64,000 nucleotides of DNA from Asinibacterium sp. OR53 (lineage in GTDB: Bacteria; Bacteroidota; Bacteroidia; Chitinophagales; Chitinophagaceae), in NCBI RefSeq assembly GCF_000515315.1, contig NZ_KI911562.1:3520001-3584000 (forward strand), written 5' to 3'. Below the pieces are notes generated by a model. It was not told where the DNA came from. It saw nothing but the letters and a program-made list of their open reading frames with translations, and searched no databases. Of the stretch, positions 53,176 through 62,259 are shown piece after piece; position 1 is the first letter of the stretch; every line of letters starts with the position of its first letter. Both the position numbers and the translations under genes were made by a program.

Positions 53176-54164
53176 TGCAGTTTGATCAGGGTTTGTAAAG
53201 ATTGATGGGCTTTGCCGCTTTCCAGGCTCTCGACAGCAGCTTCATACGCCTGTTCATAGTTCTTGTATACACCTGTACAGTGTAACGCCATGGCTGCATT
53301 GGCCAGCACCACGGCATTCTGCGCCCAGCTGCCTTCACCTTTGATAATTTTAGTAAACAGCTTAGCCGCCTCTTCTACCGTATTACCACCGAATATGTCT
53401 TCGGCTGCCACTATGCGTTTACCCAGTTGCTCGGGTGTCATGATGCGCTCGCCGGTATTGGTGATCACTTTGGTATCGTTGGTCAGTGATATCTCATCAT
53501 ACCCATCGAGACTGTGGATGATGGTGAATGCCTTGCCTGTTTCCTGCAAGAGGTAATTGTAAATACGCGCCATTTCCAGGTTGTACACGCCTACCAGTTG
53601 AAAATCGGGTGCGGCAGGATTTACCATAGGTCCCAGCATGTTGAAGAACGTACGGATACCCAGGTTTTTGCGGATAGGTCCTACTGCCTTCAATGCCGGA
53701 TGAAACATGGGCGCATGCAGGAAACAGATATTCGCCGCTTCGATTTCTTTTTTCAATTGCGCCGTATCATTCTTGAATCGATAACCCAGTTGCTCCATCA
53801 CATTCGACGCACCGCTAACGCTGGAAGCGCCATAGTTACCGTGCTTGGCCACTTTCTGACCCGCACCGGCCACAATGAAACAAGCCAGTGTGGAGATATT
53901 GAACGTGTTCTTACCATCGCCTCCTGTTCCTACGATATCGATCACTTTATAACCGTCGAGGTTTACTTTCACGCAGAGTTCCAGCAATGCATCGGTAAAG
54001 CCCTGCAACTCTTCAATGGTAATGCTGCGCATGAGGAATACCGTAACAAATGCGGTAACCTCGCTTTCATTGTACTGGCCCGAAGATATCTGCAACAGCA
54101 CTTCCTTTGCCTTGCTGCGGGAAAGCGTTTTATGTTCGAATAAATATTGAAGTATTTTTTTCAT
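53172..54164 (-). CDS. trpD: Anthranilate phosphoribosyltransferase
   Basis: A 330-residue enzyme. The PRPP-binding GTGGDGKNTFNIST (about 80-93) and KHGNYGASSVSGASNVMEQLG are present. It is a stand-alone TrpD, not fused to TrpG. 35 bp separate it from trpG. Confidence 0.97.
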   Translation of the reverse strand: MKKILQYLFEHKTLSRSKAKEVLLQISSGQYNESEVTAFVTVFLMRSITIEELQGFTDALLELCVKVNLDGYKVIDIVGTGGDGKNTFNISTLACFIVAGAGQKVAKHGNYGASSVSGASNVMEQLGYRFKNDTAQLKKEIEAANICFLHAPMFHPALKAVGPIRKNLGIRTFFNMLGPMVNPAAPDFQLVGVYNLEMARIYNYLLQETGKAFTIIHSLDGYDEISLTNDTKVITNTGERIMTPEQLGKRIVAAEDIFGGNTVEEAAKLFTKIIKGEGSWAQNAVVLANAAMALHCTGVYKNYEQAYEAAVESLESGKAHQSLQTLIKLQ

Positions 54165-54199
54165 ACACTTAAGAATTGAGTAAATGATGCATCGGCATA

Positions 54200-54766
54200 T
54201 TATTGATGCAACCAGTTGTACAATATTTTTTCTCCCTGCGGCGTCAAAACACTTTCGGGGTGAAACTGTACCCCTTGCACATCGTAGGTCTTATGCTGCA
54301 AACCCATGATATAATTGTGTTCATCACGCGCGGTTATTTCCAGTTCCTTAGGAAAACCTTCATCACTCACCACCCAACTATGATAACGGCCTACTTTTAG
54401 ATTTTTATCCAACCCACTGAATATTTTATCGGTATGGTTCAGTTGAATATCAGTGGCCACACCATGGTACACGGTAGACAGGTTCACCAGCTTCGCTCCG
54501 AACGCTTCGCCGATGGCCTGGTGCCCGAGACAAACACCCAGGATAGATTTGCTGGAGGCGTAAGCTTTGATCAGCGGTAACAATAATCCTGCTTCGGAAG
54601 GAATACCCGGACCGGGAGACAGGATGATCTTATCGTAATCTTTCACTTTTTCCAATACGATCTCGTCGTTCCTGGATACATCTACTTTCTGGTGCAATAT
54701 CTTTTCTACCAGGTGCACCAGGTTGTAGGTGAAGGAATCGTAATTATCGAATACTAATATTTTCAT
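54200..54766 (-). CDS. trpG: Anthranilate synthase component II (glutaminase)
   Basis: A 188-residue class I amidotransferase. SPGPGIPSEAG, the nucleophile Cys in GVCLGHQAIGEAFG (about 79) and His/Glu of GVQFHPESVLTPQG (about 170) are clear. Such subunits may also serve para-aminobenzoate synthesis; linkage to trpE favours tryptophan. 9 bp after trpE. Confidence 0.96.
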   Translation of the reverse strand: MKILVFDNYDSFTYNLVHLVEKILHQKVDVSRNDEIVLEKVKDYDKIILSPGPGIPSEAGLLLPLIKAYASSKSILGVCLGHQAIGEAFGAKLVNLSTVYHGVATDIQLNHTDKIFSGLDKNLKVGRYHSWVVSDEGFPKELEITARDEHNYIMGLQHKTYDVQGVQFHPESVLTPQGEKILYNWLHQ

Positions 54767-54775
54767 GTCGCGGTA

Positions 54776-56191
54776 TTAGATGGTGGCGGCTATTTCAATA
54801 GCTGTTTTCAATGCGTTGAGTTTATTGTTCACTTCCTGCAATTCGCTTTCAGGGTTGGATGCGGCTACAACACCCGCACCCGCCTGGTAAACCAGGGTAT
54901 TGTTGCGACTGAGGAAAGTCCTGATCATGATGGCGTGATTACAACTACCGTCAAAGCCCATGAACCCGATGGCGCCGCCGTAATAGCTGCGTGCTGTGGG
55001 TTCATAACTGTCTATCAGTTCCATGGCCCTGAACTTGGGTGCGCCGCTCAATGTGCCGGCAGGAAATGTCTTGGCCAGCAATACAAAGGGATTTTGTTTC
55101 TCCGGTACTTTAGCGGTCACTTCACTTACCAGGTGTATTACGTGACTGTAATACTGCACCTGGCGGTATTGGCTAACCGTTACGTTTTCACAAACACGAC
55201 TGAGGTCATTACGTGCCAGGTCTACCAGCATCACGTGCTCTGCATTTTCCTTTGCATCGGCCAACAACCGGGCAGCCGCCTGCTGATCGATCTCATCATC
55301 ACCGGTGCGTTTGAAAGTACCGGCGATCGGGTGCACAATGGCTTTCCCGTTCTTGATCACCAGTTGCGATTCGGGTGAAGAGCCCATCAGTTTATAATCG
55401 CCGTAGTCGAAAAAGAACAGGTATGGTGAAGGGTTAACGCTTCTCAATGCACGATACACATTGAACTCATCGCCACTGAATTGTTGTTCAAACTTCCTGC
55501 TCAATACGATCTGGAATACATCTCCGCGCAAACAACTCTGTATGCCTTTCCGCACCATCTGGCGATAGTCTTCATCGGTCATGTTGGAAGATTCCGCACC
55601 TTTCACGCTGAACGGGTACACCGGCACATCCTTGCTGCGTATCAGGGATTCTACTGCATTCAGGTCGCTTTCTATACCTGGTATCTTGTTCTCACAGATG
55701 AACAATTCATCTTTGAAATGGTTGAAAGCGATCACATACTGGTACAGGCGGTAACGCATCAGCGGAATGGCCGGCTGGCTGGTTTCGCGGTCTTTCAGTT
55801 GAATGGTATCGAAGAATTGCACCGAGTCAAAAGCGGCGTAACCGAATAAACCTTGTGAGAATTTAGCTTCTTTTTGTTCTGAAGGTTTTACATCGAAGCG
55901 TTGCATGAAATCCCACAGTTGAACCGGCACCTGTGAAGCATCGGAGAACGCTATCCTTTCAGGCTTCTGTGCCGGCAATTTGAACTCGATACTTTGTTTG
56001 TTGCTTATCTCCATGCCTGCAATGGCATTGATGCAGATAAACGAGTAACTGTTCTCTGCCGCATGGTGATCGGTGCTCTCCAACAATACCGTATCGCGGA
56101 AACGGTCGCGCACCCGCAGGTAGATGCCTACCGGTGTGAATACATCGGCCAGCATTTTCTTGCAAGTGGTTTCTAAACTGATCTTTTTCAT
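54776..56191 (-). CDS. trpE: Anthranilate synthase component I
   Basis: A 471-residue chorismate-binding enzyme. The C-terminal catalytic domain has FQIVLSRKFEQQ, the HPIAGTFKRTG motif, DLARNDLSRVCE and AGTLSGAPKFRAMELID, followed by YYGGAIGFMGFDGSCNHAIMIR. The N-terminal tryptophan-feedback element LLESTDHHAAENSYSFIC includes the LES-like motif, so feedback inhibition is likely. First structural gene after the trp leader and attenuator. Confidence 0.97.
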   Translation of the reverse strand: MKKISLETTCKKMLADVFTPVGIYLRVRDRFRDTVLLESTDHHAAENSYSFICINAIAGMEISNKQSIEFKLPAQKPERIAFSDASQVPVQLWDFMQRFDVKPSEQKEAKFSQGLFGYAAFDSVQFFDTIQLKDRETSQPAIPLMRYRLYQYVIAFNHFKDELFICENKIPGIESDLNAVESLIRSKDVPVYPFSVKGAESSNMTDEDYRQMVRKGIQSCLRGDVFQIVLSRKFEQQFSGDEFNVYRALRSVNPSPYLFFFDYGDYKLMGSSPESQLVIKNGKAIVHPIAGTFKRTGDDEIDQQAAARLLADAKENAEHVMLVDLARNDLSRVCENVTVSQYRQVQYYSHVIHLVSEVTAKVPEKQNPFVLLAKTFPAGTLSGAPKFRAMELIDSYEPTARSYYGGAIGFMGFDGSCNHAIMIRTFLSRNNTLVYQAGAGVVAASNPESELQEVNNKLNALKTAIEIAATI

Positions 56192-56213
56192 GTAACGCTG
56201 TTGCTTTTGGCGA

Positions 56214-56245
56214 TAAAAAAAGCCCCGACAAAATCTGTCGGGGCT
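56214..56245 (-). terminator. trp attenuator terminator
   Basis: A 10-bp stem (AGCCCCGACA at 56245-56236 read on the minus strand, loop GATTT, TGTCGGGGCT) followed by about seven T residues. It lies between the leader peptide and trpE. Its 5' arm CCCCGA (56243-56238) can pair instead with TCGGGG (56293-56288) near the 3' end of the leader ORF, giving a 6-bp alternative antiterminator. Confidence 0.9.
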
Positions 56246-56280
56246 CTGAAAATATATTTCATAAAGTATTGGCTATGCCA

Positions 56281-56340
56281 TTACAATCCCCGAACGGAGT
56301 TTGAATGCCACCACCAATGTTTATTTGTTATTTGTTTCAT
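56281..56340 (-). CDS. trpL: trp operon leader peptide (mixed His/Trp codons)
   Basis: A 19-residue leader: MKQITNKHWWWHSNSVRGL. Three consecutive Trp codons (residues 9-11) are flanked by His codons (8 and 12). It ends 36 bp before the terminator hairpin of the attenuator. A ribosome stalled at these codons would leave the distal leader (GTT CGG GGA) free to pair with the terminator's 5' arm; translation to the stop would cover it and permit termination. The ATG is only 9 nt from the promoter -7 element. The downstream transcript encodes trpEGDCFBA and then hisHAFIE. Confidence 0.9.
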   Translation of the reverse strand: MKQITNKHWWWHSNSVRGL

Positions 56341-56348
56341 TACGTGTG

Positions 56349-56380
56349 CAAATATGGGTCAGAATCCGGTTTTCTCCAAA
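56349..56380 (-). promoter_or_regulatory. Promoter of the trp-his operon
   Basis: TTTG (minus strand, 56380-56377), 20-nt spacer, CATATTTG (56356-56349; one mismatch to TAnnTTTG). It lies in the gap between the end of hisB (56391) and trpL, so the trp-hisHAFIE unit has its own start. Confidence 0.75.
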
Positions 56381-56390
56381 TTTTTTTTAA

Positions 56391-57521
56391 TTACAATACC
56401 CCTTTGGTGGAGGGCAGGTAATTCGACAAAGGATCGCGCTTCACCGCCATTTTAATGGCTTTGGCAAATGCTTTGAAGATGGCTTCTATCTTATGGTGTT
56501 CGTTATCTCCCTTGCATTCAATGTTCAGGTTGCATTTGGCTGCATCGCTGAATGATTTGAAGAAATGGAAGAACATTTCCGTAGGCATCTCTCCTATTTT
56601 CTCTCTTTTAAACTCTGCATTCCAGACAATCCAGTTGCGTCCGCCAAAATCAATCAGCACTTTGGCTTCCGCTTCATCCATTGGCAAAGCAAAACCATAG
56701 CGTTCCATGCCCCGTTTATCTGTGAGCGCTTTGGCAAACGCTTCGCCCAGGGCAATGCCCGTGTCTTCAATGGTGTGGTGTTCGTCTATGTGCAGGTCTC
56801 CTTTTGTTATAATGGTCATGTCCATTTTACCGTGCCGGGCTATCTGGTCGAGCATGTGGTCGAAGAATCCCAGGCCGGTATGTATAGCTGCCTTGCCGCT
56901 TCCATCGAGGTTCAGCTCTACATGTATTTTCGTTTCGTTGGTGTTACGATCGTGCACTACTTTTCGCTGGCCCAGTTTCAGGAACTCATAAATAGCAGGC
57001 CAGTTATCTGTTTCCAACGCAACGGTTGCGCGCAGACCGGTTTCCTGCTCAGGCGTGAGTTCATGCAAAGGAGAGCGCAGGTAAATGGCTTTACATCCCA
57101 GGTTCTTTGCCAGTTGTATATCACTCCAGCGATCGCCTATCACAAATGAATGGGCCAGGTCGTATTGCTTGTTGTTGAAGAAATGTTGCAGCAATCCCGT
57201 GCCCGGCTTGCGGGTGGGTTGATTCTCACTGGCGAAGGTTTTGTCGATATGCATTTCATCAAATACAAATCCCTCTCCTTCCAGTGTACGTACCATCAGG
57301 TTATGATAGGGATGAAAATCCGATTCGGGATAAGAAGCCGTTCCCAATCCATCCTGGTTGGTGATCATCACTTTGTAAAAATCCAATTCGGCGGCTATGC
57401 GCGATAAAGCTGTGATCACACCCGGTAAGAAGGTTGTTTTTTCTATGCTGTCTACCTGAAAATCTGTAGGTGGTTCCTGTAATACTACTCCATCCCTGTC
57501 TATGAACAAAACCCTTTTCAT
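56391..57521 (-). CDS. hisB: Histidinol-phosphatase / imidazoleglycerol-phosphate dehydratase
   Basis: A 376-residue bifunctional enzyme. The N-terminal HAD phosphatase has [11 protein letters not shown] (about 3-13) and [14 protein letters not shown]. The C-terminal dehydratase has [32 protein letters not shown] and [18 protein letters not shown], all metal-binding His/Glu motifs. The last gene of the first his transcript; hisC and a sugar dehydrogenase precede it. The trp promoter starts right after its stop. Confidence 0.96.
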   Translation of the reverse strand: MKRVLFIDRDGVVLQEPPTDFQVDSIEKTTFLPGVITALSRIAAELDFYKVMITNQDGLGTASYPESDFHPYHNLMVRTLEGEGFVFDEMHIDKTFASENQPTRKPGTGLLQHFFNNKQYDLAHSFVIGDRWSDIQLAKNLGCKAIYLRSPLHELTPEQETGLRATVALETDNWPAIYEFLKLGQRKVVHDRNTNETKIHVELNLDGSGKAAIHTGLGFFDHMLDQIARHGKMDMTIITKGDLHIDEHHTIEDTGIALGEAFAKALTDKRGMERYGFALPMDEAEAKVLIDFGGRNWIVWNAEFKREKIGEMPTEMFFHFFKSFSDAAKCNLNIECKGDNEHHKIEAIFKAFAKAIKMAVKRDPLSNYLPSTKGVL

Positions 57522-57571
57522 TTATTGCTGATTTCTGATTTGATGATTGCTGATTTAATGCTTCCGTTATT

Positions 57572-58858
57572 TTACCGGTATATTATTCTATAAATGGTTC
57601 CTTTCAGATCGTCTGTTACATACAATGAACCATCCGGTCCCTGTGCCAATCCACATGGCCTGTGTTGTGCGCCGTTAGCAGCATTTACTGTAGCTACGCC
57701 TGAAAAACCATCGGCAAATACTTCCCATTTGCCTGTTGGCTTTCCGTTCTCAAAAGGCACAAAGACTACAAAATAACCTGCCTGTGGTAATGGTGCGCGG
57801 TTCCATGATCCATGGAACGCAATGAATGCGCCATTCTTATACCGTGCAGGGAACTGGTTTCCTGTATAGAACAGCAATCCATTGGGGGCGAGGTGTCCGG
57901 GAAAAGCCACAACAGGATCAATCGCATCCTGTCCGCCTTCTTTTTTACCATCTCCTCCGTATTCCGGCGCCATTATTTTTTTGTGTTGTAACTGATCGTA
58001 ATAGATATATGGCCATCCCGCATTATCGCCCTTCTTCAACGCGTACATACATTCTGCCGGTAATTCTGCACTGGCCTTGTCATCGTATAGCTCGGGAAAC
58101 AAATCGTGTAACTGGTCGCGGCCATGCTGCATTACAAAAAGCTGGTTCAATTGGGTGTTCCAATCGAGTCCTACTACGTTGCGCAGACCGGTAGCATATT
58201 TCGTGCCTTCAGGATAAGATTGATTGAGTTTATCGGCGCTGAACTGCCAGATCCCACCGGCTTGTTCTAAAATCGGACAGGGCATCATGCCTTTGGATCC
58301 CTTGGTCCTGTCCTGCTCCTGGCAGGAGTTGGAATAGGCGCCGATGTTCACATAAATATTACCTGCATCATCCAGTGTAATGGATTTGGAGGAATGTTGT
58401 CCCTTGCTGATGAGTCCTGTGATGATTTTTTCGGGTTGATCGGGGTTCATCACTTCTCCTTTATCGTTCAACTTGTAACGGAATACTTCTTCGTCTGAAG
58501 AAGCATAGAGGTAATTTTTTTTGATGGCAATACCCGTTCCCCCGTAATTGCCAAAGCCGGTGGTTTCTTCTGCTTTACCATCTCCGTTGGTGTCGCGCAA
58601 ACGCAAGATGCCTTTGCCTCCTACCGGTGCGGAAAGCTTCACATAAATATCTCCCTGTGGCGTAACCACAATATGGCGCGGACTGCCCGTGTTCTCAGCC
58701 ACTTTCAGCGCGCTAAAGCCCGGCTGTAACCTGAGGCCCGCATTATTGGAATCGGGTTTCACTGCGGCAGTTTCTGTTGCTTTGTTTTTGCCTTGTCCGC
58801 ATGACCAGAGCACAACAGCAAGCATTGCAAAAGCCAGGATGGATACTAACTTCTTCAT
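57572..58858 (-). CDS. PQQ-dependent-type sugar dehydrogenase lipoprotein
   Basis: 428 residues from ATG 58858, chosen because a lipoprotein signal follows (MKKLVSILAFAMLAVVLWSC). The rest is a six-bladed beta-propeller of the soluble glucose/sorbosone dehydrogenase type (GSPRHIVVTPQGDIYVKLSA, GQHSSKSITLDDAGNIYVNI, HRPCGLAQGPDGSLYVTDD). It likely oxidises aldoses in the periplasm if PQQ is available; no PQQ genes are here. The gene lies between hisC and hisB with only 26- and 50-bp gaps, so it is presumably co-transcribed with his genes though unrelated to histidine. Confidence 0.85.
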   Translation of the reverse strand: MKKLVSILAFAMLAVVLWSCGQGKNKATETAAVKPDSNNAGLRLQPGFSALKVAENTGSPRHIVVTPQGDIYVKLSAPVGGKGILRLRDTNGDGKAEETTGFGNYGGTGIAIKKNYLYASSDEEVFRYKLNDKGEVMNPDQPEKIITGLISKGQHSSKSITLDDAGNIYVNIGAYSNSCQEQDRTKGSKGMMPCPILEQAGGIWQFSADKLNQSYPEGTKYATGLRNVVGLDWNTQLNQLFVMQHGRDQLHDLFPELYDDKASAELPAECMYALKKGDNAGWPYIYYDQLQHKKIMAPEYGGDGKKEGGQDAIDPVVAFPGHLAPNGLLFYTGNQFPARYKNGAFIAFHGSWNRAPLPQAGYFVVFVPFENGKPTGKWEVFADGFSGVATVNAANGAQHRPCGLAQGPDGSLYVTDDLKGTIYRIIYR

Positions 58859-58884
58859 ACAATTGAATTTGAGCATGAAATTAC

Positions 58885-59946
58885 TCATTTTGTCTGCAAT
58901 GCAAACCAATCCTGCAGGGCATCTACCAATACCGTATTCTCCTGTTCGGTTCCAACGGTAATGCGCAGGCAGTCTTCACAGAGTTTCACATTGCTGCGAT
59001 CGCGCAATACGATGCCTTTGGTGAGCAGGAATTCATACACTTTCCTGGCATCTTTTATTTTCACCAGGATGAAATTGGCATCGGAGGGATATACTTTCTC
59101 CACGGTAGGCATGGATTCAAAAACGCCTGCCAGGGCGCTGCGCATGTCTACCAGTATTTTGATCATGTCGTTCACCTGGCCTACTTCTTCCAGCGCCTGC
59201 AATACCAGCTCCTGTGTTGCCTGTCCGATATTATACGGTGGTTTTACTTTGTTCATCAGCTCAATAATAGCTGTTGAGGCAAAAGCCATTCCCAGGCGAA
59301 GTCCGGCTAGTCCCCATGCTTTGCTCAAGGTTTGCATCACCACCAGGTTGGGATATTCTGCCAGTTCCTGTACGAGCGATTTTTGTTTTGCAAAATTGAT
59401 ATAGGCTTCATCTACTACTACGATACCGTTGAAATTGTTCAGCACTGTTTCTATATCGGCACGGTTCAGGGAATTGCCTGTAGGGTTATTGGGTGAGCAA
59501 AGCCAGATCAGCTTGGTGTGTTCGTCTACCAGGTTTTCTATGTGCACGAGATCAAGCTGGAAGTCTTCGAGCAAAGTGGCTTTGCGTACTTCCACGTCGT
59601 TGATGTTGGCGCTTACTTCATACATGCCATAGGTAGGCGGACAAATGATTACATTATCTTTCCCCGGCTCACAGAAACAGCGGAACAGGAGATCGATGCA
59701 CTCGTCGCTGCCGTTGCCCAGGAAAATATGTTCGGAAGCGATGCCTTTGATGGCGCTCAGTTTTTGTTTGATCATTTGCTGGTGCGGATCGGGATAGCGG
59801 TTGTACCATTTGATCAGCGGTGACCCGAGGCTGTTCTCATTGGCGTCTAAAAATACTTTGGCTTCCCCGCTGAATTCATCGCGGGCAGAAGAGTAAGGCG
59901 TCAGTTTTTTTATGTTAGTCCTGGTAATTGAGTCGAGATTGAACAT
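58885..59946 (-). CDS. hisC: Histidinol-phosphate aminotransferase
   Basis: A 353-residue fold-type I PLP aminotransferase. LGNGSDECIDLLFR, the Asp/Tyr site VVDEAYINFA and the PLP lysine in LSKAWGLAGLRLGMA (about 216) are present, with the C-terminal LRITVGT. Converts imidazole-acetol phosphate to L-histidinol phosphate. 2 bp after hisD. Confidence 0.96.
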   Translation of the reverse strand: MFNLDSITRTNIKKLTPYSSARDEFSGEAKVFLDANENSLGSPLIKWYNRYPDPHQQMIKQKLSAIKGIASEHIFLGNGSDECIDLLFRCFCEPGKDNVIICPPTYGMYEVSANINDVEVRKATLLEDFQLDLVHIENLVDEHTKLIWLCSPNNPTGNSLNRADIETVLNNFNGIVVVDEAYINFAKQKSLVQELAEYPNLVVMQTLSKAWGLAGLRLGMAFASTAIIELMNKVKPPYNIGQATQELVLQALEEVGQVNDMIKILVDMRSALAGVFESMPTVEKVYPSDANFILVKIKDARKVYEFLLTKGIVLRDRSNVKLCEDCLRITVGTEQENTVLVDALQDWFALQTK

Positions 59947-59948
59947 GT

Positions 59949-61226
59949 TTATTGCTTTAATCGTATCGAGACTGCATTTTTGTGTGCATCGAGTCCTTCT
60001 GCCTCCGCCATCAGTTCTACGGTATTGCCGATGGCCTGTAATCCTTCTTTGGATAATTTCTGGTAGGTGATCTTCTTCACAAAAGAATCAAGACTCACAC
60101 CACTGTAAGCTTTGGCAAAGCCATTGGTAGGCAGGGTATGATTGGTGCCGCTGGCATAGTCGCCCGCACTTTCGGGTGAATAATTTCCCAGGAAAACAGA
60201 GCCTGCATTGGTGATCCTCTCTGCTATCGCTTCTTCTTTATCACAGGCAATGATGAGGTGTTCTGCCGCGTATTCATTTACCAGTGCGATGGCTTCGTTG
60301 ATGTCTTTCACTACAATGGCTTTGCTGTTTTGCAGTGATGCGGTGGCCATGGCTTTCCTGGGCAAGGTCTTCAACTGGTATTCAAGTTCCTTATTCACTT
60401 TTTCTACAAGCGATTCTTCGGTTGTTACCAGCAATACCTGACTGTCGGTGCCATGCTCTGCCTGGCTTAACAGGTCTGCGGCCACAAAAGCGGCGTTGGC
60501 AGTGCCATCGGCCAGCACGCATACTTCGCTCGGTCCGGCCGGCATATCAATGGCAACACCTTCTTGTTGTACCAATTGTTTGGCACAGGTAACATATTGG
60601 TTGCCCGGTCCGAATATCTTGTACACCTGCGGCACTGTTTCAGTGCCATAAGCCATGGCAGCGATCGCCTGCACGCCCCCTATCCTGAATATTTTGGAAA
60701 CACCCGTGAGTTGCGCTGCATATAGTATGGCAGGGTTGAGTTTACCGTCCTTACCCGGAGGAGAGCAGAGAATGATTTCTTTACATCCAGCCATTTTCGC
60801 CGGTATGGCCAGCATTAAGATAGTAGAGAAGAGCGGCGCAGAACCGCCGGGTATATAGAGACCTACTTTTTCAATACCCACACTTTTTCTCCAGCATTGT
60901 ACACCGGGCATAGGTTCCACTACTTCTACAGCAGCTATCTGTTTTTCATGGAAGCACTTAATATTAGAAGCAGCCTGTGCTATCGCTTTTTTCAGGTCAT
61001 CGGGAACTTCTGCTGCGGCTGCTTCGATTTCCGCTGCGGGCACCAGGAATTCTTCCAGGTTCACTTCATCAAACTGACGGGTGAATTGCCTCACGGCTTT
61101 ATCGCCGTCCTGCTTCACCACATCCAATACGCTTCTCACCTTCTGTTGTAAGGCAGCAGTGTCGAGTTCGGGTCTCAGTAAAATTTTGTTCCAGTCTTTC
61201 CGGGAGGGTTGGGTAACAACATTCAT
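59949..61226 (-). CDS. hisD: Histidinol dehydrogenase
   Basis: 425 residues from ATG 61226 (MNVVTQPSRKDWNKILL); other in-frame starts lie at 61232 and 61274. The zinc/catalytic motifs are visible: PGGSAPLFSTILM, FGPGNQYVTCAKQLVQ, MPAGPSEV, LLSQAEHGTDSQV and ASGTNHTLPTNGFA. Oxidises L-histidinol to histidine in two steps. 28 bp after hisG. Confidence 0.96.
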   Translation of the reverse strand: MNVVTQPSRKDWNKILLRPELDTAALQQKVRSVLDVVKQDGDKAVRQFTRQFDEVNLEEFLVPAAEIEAAAAEVPDDLKKAIAQAASNIKCFHEKQIAAVEVVEPMPGVQCWRKSVGIEKVGLYIPGGSAPLFSTILMLAIPAKMAGCKEIILCSPPGKDGKLNPAILYAAQLTGVSKIFRIGGVQAIAAMAYGTETVPQVYKIFGPGNQYVTCAKQLVQQEGVAIDMPAGPSEVCVLADGTANAAFVAADLLSQAEHGTDSQVLLVTTEESLVEKVNKELEYQLKTLPRKAMATASLQNSKAIVVKDINEAIALVNEYAAEHLIIACDKEEAIAERITNAGSVFLGNYSPESAGDYASGTNHTLPTNGFAKAYSGVSLDSFVKKITYQKLSKEGLQAIGNTVELMAEAEGLDAHKNAVSIRLKQ

Positions 61227-61254
61227 GATCATATAACCTATAATTAAGTTTCTG

Positions 61255-62109
61255 TTAAACCACCATCTTCTCAATAGGCACTACCAATATCCCCTGCGCA
61301 CCAGCCGCTTTCAACTGTTCAATGATATCCCAGAACTGGTTTTCATTGAGTACGCTGTGTACGCTGCTCCAGCCTTCTTCGGCGAGGGGCAACACAGTAG
61401 GACTTTTCATCCCAGGTAACAGCGATATGATCTCTTTCAGCTTCTCATTGGGTGCATTGAGCAACACGTATTTGTTGTTCTTTGCCTTCTTCACTGCCTG
61501 AATCCTAAACAATAATCGGTCCAATAATTGCTGCTTTTCCGCGGCCAGGTCTTGATTTTTGATTAAAACTGCCTGTGATTGCAGGATGGTTTCCACCTCT
61601 TTGAGTCCGTTCATAAACAGGGTAGATCCACTGCTCACCAGGTCGCAAATGGCATCGGCCAATCCTATACCGGGGGCGATCTCCACACTGCCGCTGATCT
61701 CGTGTACCTCTGCTTCAATGCCTTTTTCCTTCAGGAAACGGGATACGATCACAGGGTAGCTGGTGGCGATCTTTTTACCTGCCAGGTACTGTGCTCCCGG
61801 GTAATCTTCGTTCCGGTGTACGGCAATACTGAGGCGGCATTTACCGAAGCCCAGTTCGTGGGCTACCGCTACTTTTTTTGCTTTTTCATACACTACGTTC
61901 TCTCCTACAAATCCGATATCTGCTACCGCATCTTCCACGTATTGCGGGATATCATCGTCGCGCAGGAAATATACTTCCAACGGGAAGTTGCTGGCATCGG
62001 CTTTCAGTTTGTTTACACCGTTACTGACGTCGATACCGCATTCTTTGAGGAGCCGCATGGAATCATCGTGCAGACGGCCGCTTTTCTGGATCGCTAATTT
62101 CAACTTCAT
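61255..62109 (-). CDS. hisG: ATP phosphoribosyltransferase, long form
   Basis: A 284-residue enzyme catalysing the first, feedback-controlled step of histidine synthesis. The catalytic domain includes AIQKSGRLHDDS, ADIGFVGENVV and the PRPP loop EIAPGIGLADAICDLVSSGSTL; the C-terminal about 75 residues form the ACT-like regulatory domain of the long (HisGL) form, which does not need HisZ. First gene of the his unit, just downstream of the his leader and terminator. Confidence 0.96.
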   Translation of the reverse strand: MKLKLAIQKSGRLHDDSMRLLKECGIDVSNGVNKLKADASNFPLEVYFLRDDDIPQYVEDAVADIGFVGENVVYEKAKKVAVAHELGFGKCRLSIAVHRNEDYPGAQYLAGKKIATSYPVIVSRFLKEKGIEAEVHEISGSVEIAPGIGLADAICDLVSSGSTLFMNGLKEVETILQSQAVLIKNQDLAAEKQQLLDRLLFRIQAVKKAKNNKYVLLNAPNEKLKEIISLLPGMKSPTVLPLAEEGWSSVHSVLNENQFWDIIEQLKAAGAQGILVVPIEKMVV

Positions 62110-62139
62110 ACTATTGCTTTACATTGCTTTAAATGACAA

Positions 62140-62163
62140 AGGGCCTACCTTTCGGTAAGCCCT
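62140..62163 (-). terminator. his attenuator hairpin
   Basis: On the minus strand: AGGGCTTACC, loop GAAA, GGTAGGCCCT, a 10-bp stem with one G-T pair, followed by TTGTCATTT. The 5' arm segment GCTTACC (62160-62154) can instead pair with GGTAGGC (62204-62198), which spans the hisL stop codon. The T tract is weak, so termination may be partial. Confidence 0.75.
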
Positions 62164-62199
62164 TCAATGTTTTATCTGTACACACAAAACACCAACAGC

Positions 62200-62250
62200 C
62201 TACCCTTTGGGTAAGTAATGATGATGGTGGATATGTGCGAATAATTTCAT
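62200..62250 (-). CDS. hisL: his operon leader peptide
   Basis: A 16-residue leader MKLFAHIHHHHYLPKG with five His codons, four of them consecutive (8-11). It lies upstream of hisG, followed by a hairpin terminator. The logic is classical histidine attenuation: stalling at His codons when charged tRNA-His is scarce frees the region around the stop codon to form the antiterminator. The ATG is 10 nt from the promoter -7 element. Confidence 0.9.
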   Translation of the reverse strand: MKLFAHIHHHHYLPKG

Positions 62251-62259
62251 AATCGGGCA

